A stretch of 64,000 bases of DNA from positions 33,796 to 97,795 of the forward strand of contig UZAE01012014.1 in the NCBI GenBank assembly GCA_900617975.1, written 5' to 3'. The notes below the pieces were generated by a model, which searched no databases, was not told the origin of the DNA, and was given only the letters and a program-made list of their open reading frames with translations. Origin of the DNA: Rodentolepis nana. Its lineage: Eukaryota; Platyhelminthes; Cestoda; Cyclophyllidea; Hymenolepididae. The translations under genes were made by a program, and so were the position numbers. Below, piece after piece: positions 10,701 to 22,725 of this stretch. Each line of letters starts with the position of its first letter. Positions within the stretch are counted from its first letter, which is position 1.

Positions 10701-13700
10701 ATTCCTTCCAAATACATTCTCCGTATCAGCGATTATACTGGTCTGTAGAGATCGAGGTACTGTTTGAGTGAACGGCATGGTATCTGTAATTGGTAATGGA
10801 CCAAGACTCCGGGGTGCCGTTGGTGCAGCATCAATTTGACTACTTTCCACACGAGCGACTATAGTTGTGTCCATATTCTCCATCACATCTGCCTCCTCAT
10901 TCTGAGACGAGGGAATAATGTCTACATCTTCATCAATACATACAACACCGACTATTCTAGAATGCAAACCGTCTTGACTTCTAGAAGGTTCTGGAATAGC
11001 AGTGAGTAGAGTGGAAGAGGAAGTGGGTGAAGCGGAAATGACGTCAATATCATCTTCCACAACGTCCATAGTTACCAACTCTTGCTGAGGCCCAACAACG
11101 TCTTCCGCCATCTCGCCGTTTGTGCCCTAAAAAGTGAATATAGCTTATTTTTTAACAAATTGAACCGCACATCTTAAAGTAATTGATAAATTGAGTTTCT
11201 AATGAATCCAACCCATTGAGCCCTTTAAGTCTAGACAACTTGTCAACCACTCCAAGTGTATTCTACGCTATAATTTATACGATACAAGTTGTCCAATGTA
11301 CATGAGGCGATCTTAAACGTTTGTTTTTCTTATTTGAAAAGGGCCATTAGTACCGGTTATCCTTTGAGAAGATCATTATGAGCGAATATCTAGCCTATTT
11401 TAGCTAGGCTTCTGAAGTAGCTTTACTTGTGTGGTTAGGGGCATTTTATGAGTTGAAAACGAATGTACAATCTGAAGTGTAGAAATGAATAATCTAAAAG
11501 AAGCCCAATAATCAAGAGAAGCATTAATAAAAAAGGTACATAAACATTACTTACAGTTTTTGACTCTTTCGGACCCTTAAACAAGATAAAAGAAAATAAG
11601 TCTACTAGTGAAAAAATTCATTCACTCAGTCAACCTACATCTGTAAAGGAGAAATCATTTATACAAGCCAAAGGAAAGCGAACATGGTAATATTTAGAAA
11701 GCTTGGAAATAAAGAGGAGGGAAGGTTGACTTATCTAACAGTAAGGCAGAAAGTTCGGTGCTTAACAGCCAGACTAACAATATTATTCTTCACCAGGCTC
11801 ACTCGTGGTATTGATTCAAGAGAAGCATCAGAAGGCATTGGGTTCGAGGGACCTTGTGGCAACTCGGTGATTAAGGAGGCAGGGGTGTTTGCAGAGGAAA
11901 GAACTTGAGGTGTTGGGTGAGTGTCTGTAGCCTCTACCAAGGCGACTGTCAAATCGAGACCACCAGACAGTCCCCCGCTCTCTCCTTCTGTCTAAATGGA
12001 AGCAACACGAGTTAACCTCACAAAACCACCAATTATAAGTAAAATCCTTCTCGGGAGAGAATTGGGAGAGCTTCAAAATGCTTAAAATAGTATTTGAAGG
12101 ACTGTAAATTTAAGATGAAGTCAACTCAAACCTCTAACTTTGAATAAAGGATAATCACACACACACATTCAAGTCTTATAACCTCGCAAGATTACAAATT
12201 TAAGCAAATTCACTACTTCTAGACGAATTGAAGCGGGATAATCAAGTACTAGATAGCAAAATTCGGAAGTCTGAATTTAAAACCTGCATCAAGTAAACTT
12301 ACCCGATCACTTACCTAACTGAAATTAAGTACCCTTAATGTTTTCGAATTTCTTTCTCCACTTACGTAAAAATATGCCTAGGATACGAATTTTGGCTATC
12401 TCTTTCAGCCAAATAGACTCGGATGTGCCATGGATAAATAATATTTATCAGATACCATCACATATTTTAATCATATGAAGGAATTACATCTTTGAGTAGT
12501 ATCATGAACAAAGGAAAGGAATATCTAATTAAGAAAATATGACCACAGTTTTTAACCCTCATTCTTTGAGGATTTGAAAGTGAAGCACATAAGTTGCATA
12601 ACTTTAATGAGCATAGAAAATGGCGATTTCAGAACAAGATAAAACGTATTGCTGAGTTCTAATCTCATCAGAATTTGAAAATCAAATGCCGAATCAAATG
12701 AATTTCAACAGGATTTCATTAGAAAAATACGTCAAATACTAAAGTGTGACCTAAGATTCTAAAAAAATATCCGAACGTAAACTGCCAACTTAAAAGTCTA
12801 AATTGAAATAAGTCTGCTAAAATACTGTTTTAAATCAAACATACTTGCGTCTTGGGTGCAAATGTAGACAAGCTTAAGGATTGTGGGACCATTGACGGCT
12901 GAATGTTAATTGTAGATGGAGAACTGCGTCCGGAACAAGGCTAGACAAAAAAATCAGATGCAGTAAATTGCCAGTAAAAGCCCAGGAAAACGTGATCAAG
13001 AAAAAAAATCACAGACTACTTACCTTGCTATTTAATGAAAACGTTTGGGGAATGCATGAAGGTTGAATAGTTACAACCGACATTAAGCCCGGAGACTCCA
13101 CTGTTTGAGTTTTTATAGGAGTAGCATTCGCAGAAGCACACTTTTCGTTTTTCCCCGCCTTCTCTGTATCCTTAGTAGGACGGCAAATAAAAGAGTCAGG
13201 AAAATAGGATGTTTCAGCATGGATTTGAGGACAAGGTGGGGGGTTAGTAGGAGCGGTACAGTAATTTGATTTTGGGAAGAGCAACATTTCCGAGCCGCAG
13301 CTAGCGCAAATTAGACTTCTCTCCGATACAGCCTCAGAACTTACAGTTTCCTTAAATTTCCATCCTACTATGGCGGGTAGTGAAAATCGACACACGGGAA
13401 ATTTTCGAGCTTCACGCACACCTACTGAACTTTTATCAGCAGACGAGGTACTGAGATTTGCATCGATCTTTTTCTTACTAGAGAATAGAAGGGGCGGTCG
13501 TTTAGACACCCTAGCCATATCTCCAGTGAGGTTTTTTAGACCTGACCAGGATGGTGACTGCCCGGAGGGAAGTTCAGAAGACGCAGAACGAGATATTGGA
13601 GGCTGTGAGGGAATTCGATATTTCTTTAAAAAGTGCATCCGAGAATTCCGAAGCCATGGGGAGTAGAGCTCATTAGATAGCCGTCTGCGTTTTCTCCCTC

Positions 13701-14731
13701 GCAGTTTCGGAGAGCCCTTAGTTCTCTCAGTCGGTGTAGACATGAGGGACAAGCGCTCACGTAGAGGAGGGATTACAGAGCAAGAACTAACCGTGGAATT
13801 CTGTGAATCGGGAGAACCTAAACGACGCTTTCTCTCCCTTGATAGGCTTCGGAATACGTGCTTCTTAACGGCAGACAGGAGCCTGGGTCTACGAGAACGC
13901 ATGAACGAGCGCTGTTGACTATCATTTTCAACGTTGTCAATCGAATTCCTCTTGGTTGAAAGATCTGGAAAATCAGAAAAATCCAAGTCTCTGGATTCCA
14001 CTGGTAAAGGCGTTTGCGTCAATGCAAAAAGTTCCTTCTGATGATTGGAATCAGTTTGTTCATTATCGTCAGCTTGATTTGAAAGTAATGACTGAGTTTC
14101 CTCCTTAGAATATGAGGACCTGCGGTTGTTGTTTTTGCCCTTTATATGTTTGAAAAACTCAGCTGGAGCTCGTTTAGTTGCCTTGGCAAGCTGTTCAATG
14201 CGAGTATTTCGCACAGAAAAACGCGCAGTACTGGCCCGCTTTTGAGGTGTGTCCTTTGGTTTCTGTGGCTTAAAATATGAAACGTTGAATAAAAAATATG
14301 CAAACATACCAGAGCTTGACTGAACTCCTGACTTAAGTGTAAAGGCTCGAATCGTGTAGCGGGAACAACTAATAAAGGAATATCTAGATTTAAAACGTGT
14401 CTTACATTCCGTTTGACTTTCTTCCGCAAAATTGTCAACAGTTTCATTTATAGCTTTCGCTATTTGGTCAAATTTATTGGATGGTACAAAAGCTCGAGTT
14501 GGGAACTGTTTTTTGCAAAGCGGACAAGTTGAAGAGGATCTGCCAGAATTCGTTTTTTCAAGACAGAGATTACAAAAAACATGAGAACAAGGAGAAACTC
14601 GAGCATTCTGAATACTATCCAAGCTTAATGAAAGTATTAAGGTGAAGATAATTAATTCACCCTTACCAAATAGGACACCTAAAAGCCTGTTGAAGCAATG
14701 TTAGGCACTGAGTAATTTCTTGGTTTGCCAT
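7703..14731 (-). CDS. BRCA1: BRCA1 homolog: RING, S/TQ-rich middle, tandem BRCT
   Basis: Ten exons on the minus strand: 14667-14731, 14406-14623, 14310-14368, 13024-14268, 12845-12940, 11803-11991, 10638-11126, 9856-10071, 8806-9226, 7703-7818; sum 3114 nt, 1037 aa, all GT-AG and in frame. BRCA1 is the nuclear E3 ubiquitin ligase (with BARD1) of homologous-recombination repair and the DNA damage checkpoint. Seen: C3HC4 RING with Cys19, Cys22, Cys34, His36, Cys39, Cys42, Cys55, Cys58; a long Ser- and Arg-rich middle with at least 14 SQ/TQ motifs; BRCT1 from about residue 774 (YITGSNLTAEQ, then TRTLKYF) and BRCT2 after YEIRGDY, ending GVSWLLNCAASYSRLP. Arg827 and Lys830 correspond to the human phosphoserine-binding pair Arg1699/Lys1702. 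BARD1 is unlikely: no ankyrin repeats, and the inter-BRCT segment is BRCA1-like. The protein is little more than half the human length. Introns 1-3 are 43, 37 and 41 nt; exon 3 is only 59 nt. Confidence 0.95.
10499..10508. repeat. Poly-C tract in BRCA1 intron
   Basis: Ten consecutive C on the + strand inside the intron between the exons at 10071 and 10638. Runs of this kind recur through the window (7589, 36889, 44204, 45489, 52809, 53269). Confidence 0.9.
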
Positions 14732-15782
14732 GCTACTTCTTTAACTACAGAAGCACAAAGGTTTGTTCAAATCAAATCTTAAAAGTAAGTATGTGAAGAT
14801 AAATTTACAAAAAGCACAAAGATGCCAAAATAGAGGATCCAATTTAACGGAAACAAAATGTGAAAATTTAATATTTAAGGAAACATAAAATCAAGCAATT
14901 TAAAAGGAAAACTAGGTCTCACAAAGACGGCCAAATAATAAGTTCGGATTTATTCGACTTGCCCACCTCTTGCAAAAATAGAGTTCGCACAAATTTAAAA
15001 CCTTAATTGTTCATATTAATTATCCAAACATATGTAATATTTTTAGCAAATAAGTAAGGGTTTAATCGTCAGAATACGCTTAAAAATCTAGGCCTAATTT
15101 ATTTAACCAACAGTTGTTATAAATTTCAGTTTCTCGAATTAACAAGATTTGAGTAACGGTTTATTTATTTCCGAATATATTACTCTATAACAATCCTCAC
15201 TGTTTTTTATAGCTTGTTTAGTTGAAGTTCAAATAGATACTAAGTTGGATGAGAATTTATTGCCTGGGCATCATTAACACTTAAAATGCGACTGATGGAA
15301 TCGAAAATGTGTTAGGTAATATTTGACGTCGAAAATAATGCAATCAGAAAACCATCGCTTTCTTATCGAATCACCAAGTTCTTAGGGTTTTGTTAGATTT
15401 CGGCTTTTTATATTTTTAACTCTTCATGTCAATTAATATCTCTATTGTTGCGAAGTTTGCACAAAATCTCAAAACAATATTACCAATAAAACTTTCCAAT
15501 CTTAAATGCCCTATTTTTCGAATATTGATTTCAAAGTTGCTGCCATCTTCATCTATTTTAACCCCTCTAAGATTGCAGTAGCAATTACAAAATTGTACTT
15601 ATTCTGCATCTACACTTATTATATCTAACCAAATAGTGTTTGTCAATTACGTTTCAACCAACACTGTTTCAAATCGAAATAAAAAAAGTGTACAGAGATA
15701 AGCAAGATATACTATAGTAAGATATTAGATAAGTAACAGCACCAAGGTTTCTTATGCGCATAGAGGTATCACGAGACATTTC
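14732..15782. other. Intergenic between BRCA1 and LANCL
   Basis: About 1.05 kb, AT-rich, no ORF or repeat recognised. It should contain the BRCA1 promoter and the LANCL 3'UTR. Confidence 0.5.
14745..14762 (-). promoter_or_regulatory. Candidate acceptor before BRCA1 ATG
   Basis: Minus-strand pyrimidine-rich CTTTGTGCTTCTGTAG (AG at 14745-14746) lies 13 nt before the BRCA1 start codon. It is a good 3' splice site by eye, either for a spliced leader or for a 5'UTR intron. Confidence 0.4.
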
Positions 15783-18700
15783 TCAATTGATCAATGGAAA
15801 TTCCGCAACTTCAGGGTGTCTCATATCCGCTAAGAACATTATTGCCCCCGATAATCCTAGAATGGAAACACCAAAATTGAAAATATTTACAAATATACAG
15901 TACTAACACTACTTAATGGTAACATACCTTCAAACAGTGATAAAGGACGATCTGGTGTTCTTTCAGCATGATTAAAATAATCAGCACACCAAAGAGCTAC
16001 CTGATGTTAGAGTATTTAAAGGTAAAAATATTACCACCAAAATAAATAACAACAAGATACCAATAATATGAACTTACTGCAGCAGCTCTTTGGAGATATT
16101 TCTTATCTCCAGTGTGTCTATACAGACTAAGAAGAGCATAACCAGACCCTGCAGATCCATGGCAAAGTCCACAACCCTTAGTCAATAATCCACGTTCCCA
16201 AATTACCTCACCGCCTCTTTCAGCTCGTTGGAGGTAATCTCTATCACCAGTTACCTAGGCATGAATAGGTAAAAAACAATTCCTTTAGCTGATGAATGAT
16301 GTATATCTAAAGCGAGCTAGGCATGGCTAATCAGTCAATAAGATCAGTCATTTATTACTATTTCATGAATATATAAAAAAAACATTAATTGATATTGAAA
16401 AAAATCATCATAGCTTTAACGTTGAATGATTGAAACAGTGCTGGTGTGGTAATACGATGGCGATTTAAGAATACTTAAATGGCGAAATAAGTACCATGAC
16501 CACGATCAAATCTCAAATAAATCTAAACAATTTTCCCAAGTCAGAAGAAGGGTAAAATTACCATATTTAATAACCATTTTTTTAATACCGTCAAATGTAC
16601 TTTTTGAGAACATCGATATTCAACGTTGATTTCCTACATTATACAGATGAAATGGTACATATTAACCGCCTATAAATTCTGCCACGTTTAGTCCTATTTC
16701 AAATCGGCAGCGATTTAACAAGAACCGAGAAACGGAAAGAAATTCAAAAATTCAAATTATGTGCCTATAACTTAAAATGGCAAGTATTAAGTTGTCGGTT
16801 AACATTAGAAAGCAAATTATTTCCTTCACCCTAGGTTAAAACATTTTCAAGGAGAAATGAAATGTCCTACTTCTAAACAAAAATCATGAAGATGTGAAAA
16901 ATTGGGTTTTTTTCTCCACGGTTTATTTTGCTCACAGATATAGTGCGAGGCAGTTTTCTGTAGCACCACAAAAGTGTCGTACTTTCGAAATCGGTTAAAA
17001 AGAAGACACCAACTCTATTCGTTGCCTTTAACTAGTAGCCTAAGAGATTAGAGTCAAGCTAAAAATAGCAAAGAACTTTTATCGTTTTAAACTGAGTCAC
17101 TAGATAGGAAATACACCTAATAAAATATTGAATTTTAATAGAAGTGCTTCATTAATTTTGATCTAAAACGAGCAATTTACATTCCTTCACACATTCAACA
17201 AAGTTATAAAATTCCCAGGAGCAATAATAATATGCTTACCTTATATGCAGCGAGCATAAGAGGGACTACACCGGGGGCACCATGACACCACTGGACAAGG
17301 TGATCATTGTCGAGACTCGAACCCAGACTCGATGGCCAATTACCAGAACGCAGCTGTAATTTCGCCAACCACTTCACTGTTGGTAAAATATCCGTCTCTA
17401 GCGCGCCTTCAGGCAAACATTGGGGCAATTTCTCGTTTACCTAGAGACAAGGCACCAAGTCAACATTTTGCTTCCTAAAGGAAATCTTAAGTTTAATAAT
17501 TGTTTCCTATTATTTTAAATACATCCCACGTCATCTGCAATTAGAGGTAGAAAGAAAACGGAGCTCTTATTAACATAAATACCATCAATTTCGTAACAAT
17601 CCTACTCTCAAGACACGATTGAGTAAAATAATAAAACAGCTTCACTAGAAATTCACTTGATCGTGAAGGCCTATAATGCCATAAATTTAAAGCGATTTAA
17701 TTATCTTATATAGTTTAACACCTTGAGTGCGATACGGCCCACCGGTGGGTCGTTGTTGATTTCCACCTACTGCGAAGCTACCCACGAGTGGATCGTTCAT
17801 AAAAATAATACAGCATATTTAAAAGAACACCAAAAGTTGGTATTATTGCCATTTTCAGCACAGTCGTTGTTGATAATATAACATAAAGGTTTGAAATAAT
17901 AGAAAATATGAGATCAACTCTTTTACTTAATTGCCAGAGGCACTGACGCTGTAGCAACCCAAACATAACCGTACCAGCGGATAGTCGGCGGTTTTGGCAA
18001 TGGCATTCAACGTGTTAAGTGGCAACATCTACCTTTCAGCATTTCTCGAATCAATTCATCGGCCTCAAGACTCGGGAAGAGGTGAAGATAGCCATTTCCA
18101 TTCGCTCAATACATTCCAAAATCACAATTCAGTAGCAAATTTATCAAAGGAATTGATTATCAACAACAAAATATATGTTTTGTAATAGAATGAACTATGC
18201 ATATTTTTATCAATCACTGAATATGGCTATCTTTAATTTTTATTCTACAGACCTGAATACATATCTTCAATTCTCAGCTAATTGCAACAGCAATCACTAA
18301 ATCAATAAAGAATCGTGGTTACCAAAACCAATCTCCTTGGAACAGCGATATAATGGTATAAAATGCCCTGCTCTAATGCGACGTTCATAGCAATTGACTC
18401 TTATTTACAAGTGAAAATTATGACAGCCTGGCTTAATAAAAGATATCTAGACCAGAAAGTTGACAATTACACGGATATGGTTTACAATTTACAGCCTTAT
18501 CAAATTAATGGAAGAATTTTACATTCATTAAAAAACAATATCTCACTTTCAAGAGAATTTGGAGAATTCCAGCATACCCATGTGCAGCCCCAAGATAGAA
18601 TTTGTCATGCCAAATAAACATCAATGGTGGTTTACCAGGTGGATTAGACATGCGACGCATCAGGTTTTCATACTCCCGACGATCAAGTCTCTCAGACAGT

Positions 18701-19407
18701 TTCCGGCCGGATTTAAGAATGCATTTCACAACCTGCAATTATAACGCTGTAGGTAATTATCGGGGATATGAAGCCTATAAAAGTGGGTAAATTCATGTAC
18801 CTCGGAAACCAATTGCCCATCGACTTCATGTCCATTATCAAGAAGAAGCATAAGACCACATAAATATCCAACCCGACCATAAAGAGGTTCATCAGGCATG
18901 TCATATTTTACGTAACGTCCAGACTGACAAAATTTATCCAAAGCTCCAGTTAAACCTGAAAGTGCAGCAACCAGGCATGGCGCTGTGTAACTGCTTGTTA
19001 GAGTACTGATTCCTTCTGACAAGCGTGATTTATCTCGTCGATTAAAAGCTTCGATAGTGATATTATTAGTAAATTTGATAAAATCACGAACACTATCGTC
19101 TTCACATAATTCCAAATGTTTCTGCAACTTAATACCAGTGAAAGAAATACCTTTGAGAGGAGCATATTAAAATTTGGAACCGTATCGATTACCTGATAGT
19201 CCCGTATACATTGACAGATCGCGATAATTAAGAGACTCAATATTTCTCTTAAAATATTTGCATAATTCAATTATAGCTTCATTAATTTTCAGTTGTACAG
19301 ACGTGTTTATCTAGCAAATAAATAATATACTAAGCAAAAAATACTTCATCAACATGGGGGAGTTTATTTGGACTTTCCAAATAAGAATTCACATAAAACC
19401 TAGACAT
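15783..19407 (-). CDS. LANCL1: LanC-like protein (LANCL family glutathione transferase)
   Basis: Eight exons on the minus strand: 19345-19407, 19193-19310, 18801-19150, 18547-18732, 17240-17440, 16078-16254, 15928-16000, 15783-15856; sum 1242 nt, 413 aa, all GT-AG. Eukaryotic LanC-like enzymes are zinc proteins related to bacterial lanthionine cyclases; they add glutathione to dehydroalanine/dehydrobutyrine left by phosphate elimination. Seen: ELCKYFKRNIESL early, EPLYGRVGYLCGLMLL, YLGAAHGYAGI, zinc ligands Cys291 (QWCHGAPG) and Cys337-His338 (GCGLCHGSAG), and the C-terminal SLFEGLSGAIMFLADM. The 46-residue spacing from Cys291 to Cys337 equals that of human LANCL1 (Cys276/Cys322). Human LANCL1 is 399 aa. 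I cannot assign a specific paralogue (LANCL1, 2 or 3); the symbol is the nearest family name. Introns 1 and 2 are 34 and 42 nt; introns 4 and 5 are about 1 kb. Confidence 0.96.
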
Positions 19408-20170
19408 TGCAGTCGGCTATGAGGGCAAAAATTGAAGGGGGGTAAAGTTCAACCAGACGTCAAGGTTATCATTGAATTGTTGATAATTTAAGATAATTGA
19501 TTAAGTATAAGTTTAAAATATTTTGTAGGCTAATTGACTGAATTTGAATTTACTAATTTAGAACTTATTATAACATTGTTAATGAGTTTTTGGTTTTAAT
19601 TTATTGGTAACTTATGAATTATCGACCATCACATAACATAGTAATGTTGAAGTATGGAATAAATTTTATTTCACAAATTTGAATTCAATCTCATTTCTTT
19701 GTCCACTCTTTCGCTGCAATATTTTATTCACTAAACTTCTCTCTTTTTATCATTCCAGCTTTTAAACTAAGTCTCTTATGCGTTAACGAAGCATTTGAAG
19801 GGGTACCTTACAATAGCACTCATTCCAATCAGGTAACTGGGACTAACCAATAGCCATAGCAAACTGGAAAAGCAATACCTGTGCCATACACAAGCTGAGC
19901 TTTTGACCTGAGTACGAGGACCCAACCAAGAGGCTCGTTATTAGAAACGGAAGCAGTTAGACCAAGAAAAGACTGAATATTTATTTACATGTGTCTGAAA
20001 TAGTCCCAACAAGAAACTTTCGACATCAACATATACAAATTTAGGCAAACCGAAGATAAAACTTTCGGGTGAAATGAGAAAATCATCACGGTTAGGGTTG
20101 GTAATAGTTAGAGAAACACGGGGAAATAAGTGAATGCGTAAGCAGAAGAGATGACAGCCCGACTTTCCAA
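19408..20170. other. Intergenic between LANCL and DCAF7
   Basis: About 760 bp. A minus-strand AATAAA (19980-19985 on +, TTTATT) lies about 185 nt after the DCAF7 stop and may be its polyadenylation signal. Nothing else recognised. Confidence 0.45.
19417..19440 (-). promoter_or_regulatory. Candidate trans-splice acceptor before LANCL
   Basis: On the minus strand a run CCCCTTCAATTTTTGCCCTC leads to ATAG (AG at 19417-19418), 9 nt before the LANCL ATG. It is the best polypyrimidine-AG of the set found ahead of start codons in this window. Confidence 0.45.
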
Positions 20171-22725
20171 TTATATGCGTAGTATCTCCAAGCAGTTCTG
20201 ATAACATATAGAGATCCAATCAGGTTGCAGTGCACTCCATTGAATTTGATTAATTTCGGCCGCAGCTGTGTACGCCAAAATGGGATCTTCGATGGCCCGA
20301 GGCATTGATTGGATATCCCAAATCAAAGCCATGCAATCCTCACCGGCGGTGCAGATATGACAACTTGAGTGAGGAGCCCAGGCAAGACCATTAAGATAAC
20401 CCCGATGGTTGTCAAGTGTCGCCATCGGTGTAGAGACCACACGGAGATCCAAAATTGTCACCTAGAATTTAACAGAAAATTGAAGGTAAAAATATAACGG
20501 TAGCAGCTTTAACACGTGCGTTGGAAATGGTTGAAGATGTTCTATTAATATATTATAGTACAAATTGAAAATAAACCCTCAATGGCATTTCAGGGTAATA
20601 TTTAACAGTTTGGAACAATTAATCGTCCAAATTCCTTTTTACGAAAAAGAAGAGCGAATCTTCCTCAAGATAACGAAAATATACAGTGATCTCCGACAGG
20701 AATAATTTAGAAATATTCCAAGTGGTATAACTTGCTCGGAATAATAATCCAGGGTTTTTTTGCTAGGTCGAGAAGGCTACTAACTTCCACTAAAGTCATT
20801 AAACTAATTTATTCTAACGAGCGCAAATCGTACACGAAATCAACAAAAACAAACACCATAAAGCAATATAGGTACAAAAGAAGGAAACTATCATGAACTA
20901 AAAACGCCAAGGGAATAAACAAATGAAGAAAAAAATAAATATAACTCAAGGAAGGGAAAAATAAATAAGATTTAGCAAAATGCAGAAATGACAGACACTT
21001 AAAGGGATGGAAAGCCACATAAGTTGACTTGACTTTAAAGAAAGGCTTGGAAATGCAATTTAGAAATTGAATAAACATTAGGTCCCCATAAACAAGCGAT
21101 AGGAGGAAATGAACAAATGATTGAGATCACAAGTTTTGCTCACAGTTGAAGGAAGAGCAATTAATATTCATATATTCACAAAGACTTATCAGATTAACCC
21201 ACATGCTTGTGCCTGAAGAACAATGCCCACTGGTCCAAAACTTCCTATAATTATTGCAACCCACATGGGCTAAGGAATGGCACATCATTAAGCCACTGGA
21301 GTGAGGCACTCGAACAATGTCAGCCTCCTTTTATTAGTCAAACTTAACTATTGTGTTTGGGCACACCGCTCACTAGGTGTGCAGCGATGAACTCGTGACA
21401 TCTGATTTTGCAGACCATCGCGCCATTAGTGTAAACTCCTATAAAGCACCTTGAAATAATAGGCACAATTAGGTGACAAATTTAATAACGACGAGGAACC
21501 AGGAAAGCAAAACAAAAAAGTACACTAGATAATTAATTAAAACAGGTAACAACACTATATGTGAACGATTGCTCGAATGGAAAACGCATATTAATGATAA
21601 CCATTTTAATAAAATAAATCATAAATTGATTCTGCTGTAGAAACCTTATGTTAGATGGAAATCAAATACCTCCAAAAATCTTATCATTTTTAACTATTCA
21701 TAAATAGTTTTAGTGTAGAAGAGATCATAAGTTCTTAAGCCAAATTATCAAATCGGTCACACTAACAGTGATGAATGTAATACGAGCAGTAGTAATAAAC
21801 TTACTTCCTTTGAATCCAAAGCAAAGGTTGCAATATAATTGGGATCTTGCTTATTCCATGCTAACCGCAAAAGGGGGGTTCGATTACGATTTTCATATAT
21901 AATTGTGGAAGTCAGTAGATTTCGAAGGTCAAATAGGCGCACTGATCCATCCGCACCTAATTTAAGCAAATACGATTTAATATATCTTTATAAAAAATGA
22001 ATATAGAGTTACAAAGAGGAAGTAACTTACCAACACTTGCGAAAATATCACGATTACCAGCCGCTCGACTAAACGCGATATCATATACTTCCTTGTCATG
22101 AGCGATAACTTGAGTCTTAACATGACCACTAACTCCCCTTGTTCGCCCAATAACTTGTTGAGTCTAAACATAGGGATATGGAAATGATTCTCTATCACAA
22201 TACCTCTAATCCCCAAATCGTGCACGTCGTATCCACACTCGAAGCTCCAATAATTGAAGGATCTGATTCATTCCAGTCGAAAGAAGTAAGCGGAGCACAG
22301 AATCCAGTAGACTGGTTATTATTTAGTGTGCATTCTAACTTGGTAGGAGATTCCGAAACTTTCCAGATACGAAGATAATCACCACTTGTGGCAAGAAGAT
22401 CAGGAGCATTCGTTTTCATATCTGGCATCCACATAACCTTTGTTGCGGGATAATAGTGATTAAAAGTCTGCTGAGCAACAAATTCACCTTGATCTTCATC
22501 GAGAGTGATAATTTGAATTTTATTATTATATTCTTCTATAAAACTGCCTATAGCAAGGCGGAAGCGTTTGTCTTGTCGTAAAGACCAATTGAGGGAAAAG
22601 ATATTCCAGGGAGCTTCATACTTGTAAATCTCCTTGTTTTTAGGATTTGAGACAGGTGGTATGGCGGCGGCTGCGTTTTGAGGATTTAATGAACCAACAG
22701 ACCCAGAACCGGGAGTACCGGACAT
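20171..22725 (-). CDS. DCAF7: DCAF7 (WDR68/HAN11) WD40 scaffold
   Basis: Four exons on the minus strand: 22204-22725, 22031-22163, 21805-21956, 20171-20461; sum 1098 nt, 365 aa, all GT-AG and in frame. DCAF7 is a WD40 propeller that scaffolds DYRK1/HIPK kinases and can act as a CUL4-DDB1 receptor. It is among the most conserved WD proteins, and the match is near-continuous: [145 protein letters not shown]. Human DCAF7 is 342 aa; the excess is an N-terminal Gly/Ser/Pro/Ala-rich extension of about 23 residues before the conserved start. The ATG at 22725 is the first in frame after an acceptor-like AG at 22781-22782. Intron 1 is 40 nt, intron 2 is 74, intron 3 is 1343. Confidence 0.97.
21361..21382. 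repeat. Perfect 7-bp hairpin in DCAF7 intron 3
   Basis: GCACACC, 8-nt loop, GGTGTGC. The following sequence up to about 21440 resembles a segment at 49514-49592 (shared GAACTCGTGACAT and a related GACCA block), so this may be the edge of an old dispersed repeat. Confidence 0.45.

Noticed and set aside
13370..13666. 98-codon plus-strand ORF opposite BRCA1 exon 4
   Set aside because: It is antisense to a well-supported exon and has no recognisable domain.
14142..14447. 101-codon ORF at the BRCA1 5' end
   Set aside because: Only its middle (the 59-nt exon 3) is used; the rest reads through two mini-introns.
7703..14731. BARD1 instead of BRCA1
   Set aside because: There are no ankyrin repeats between RING and BRCT, and the inter-BRCT segment is BRCA1-like.
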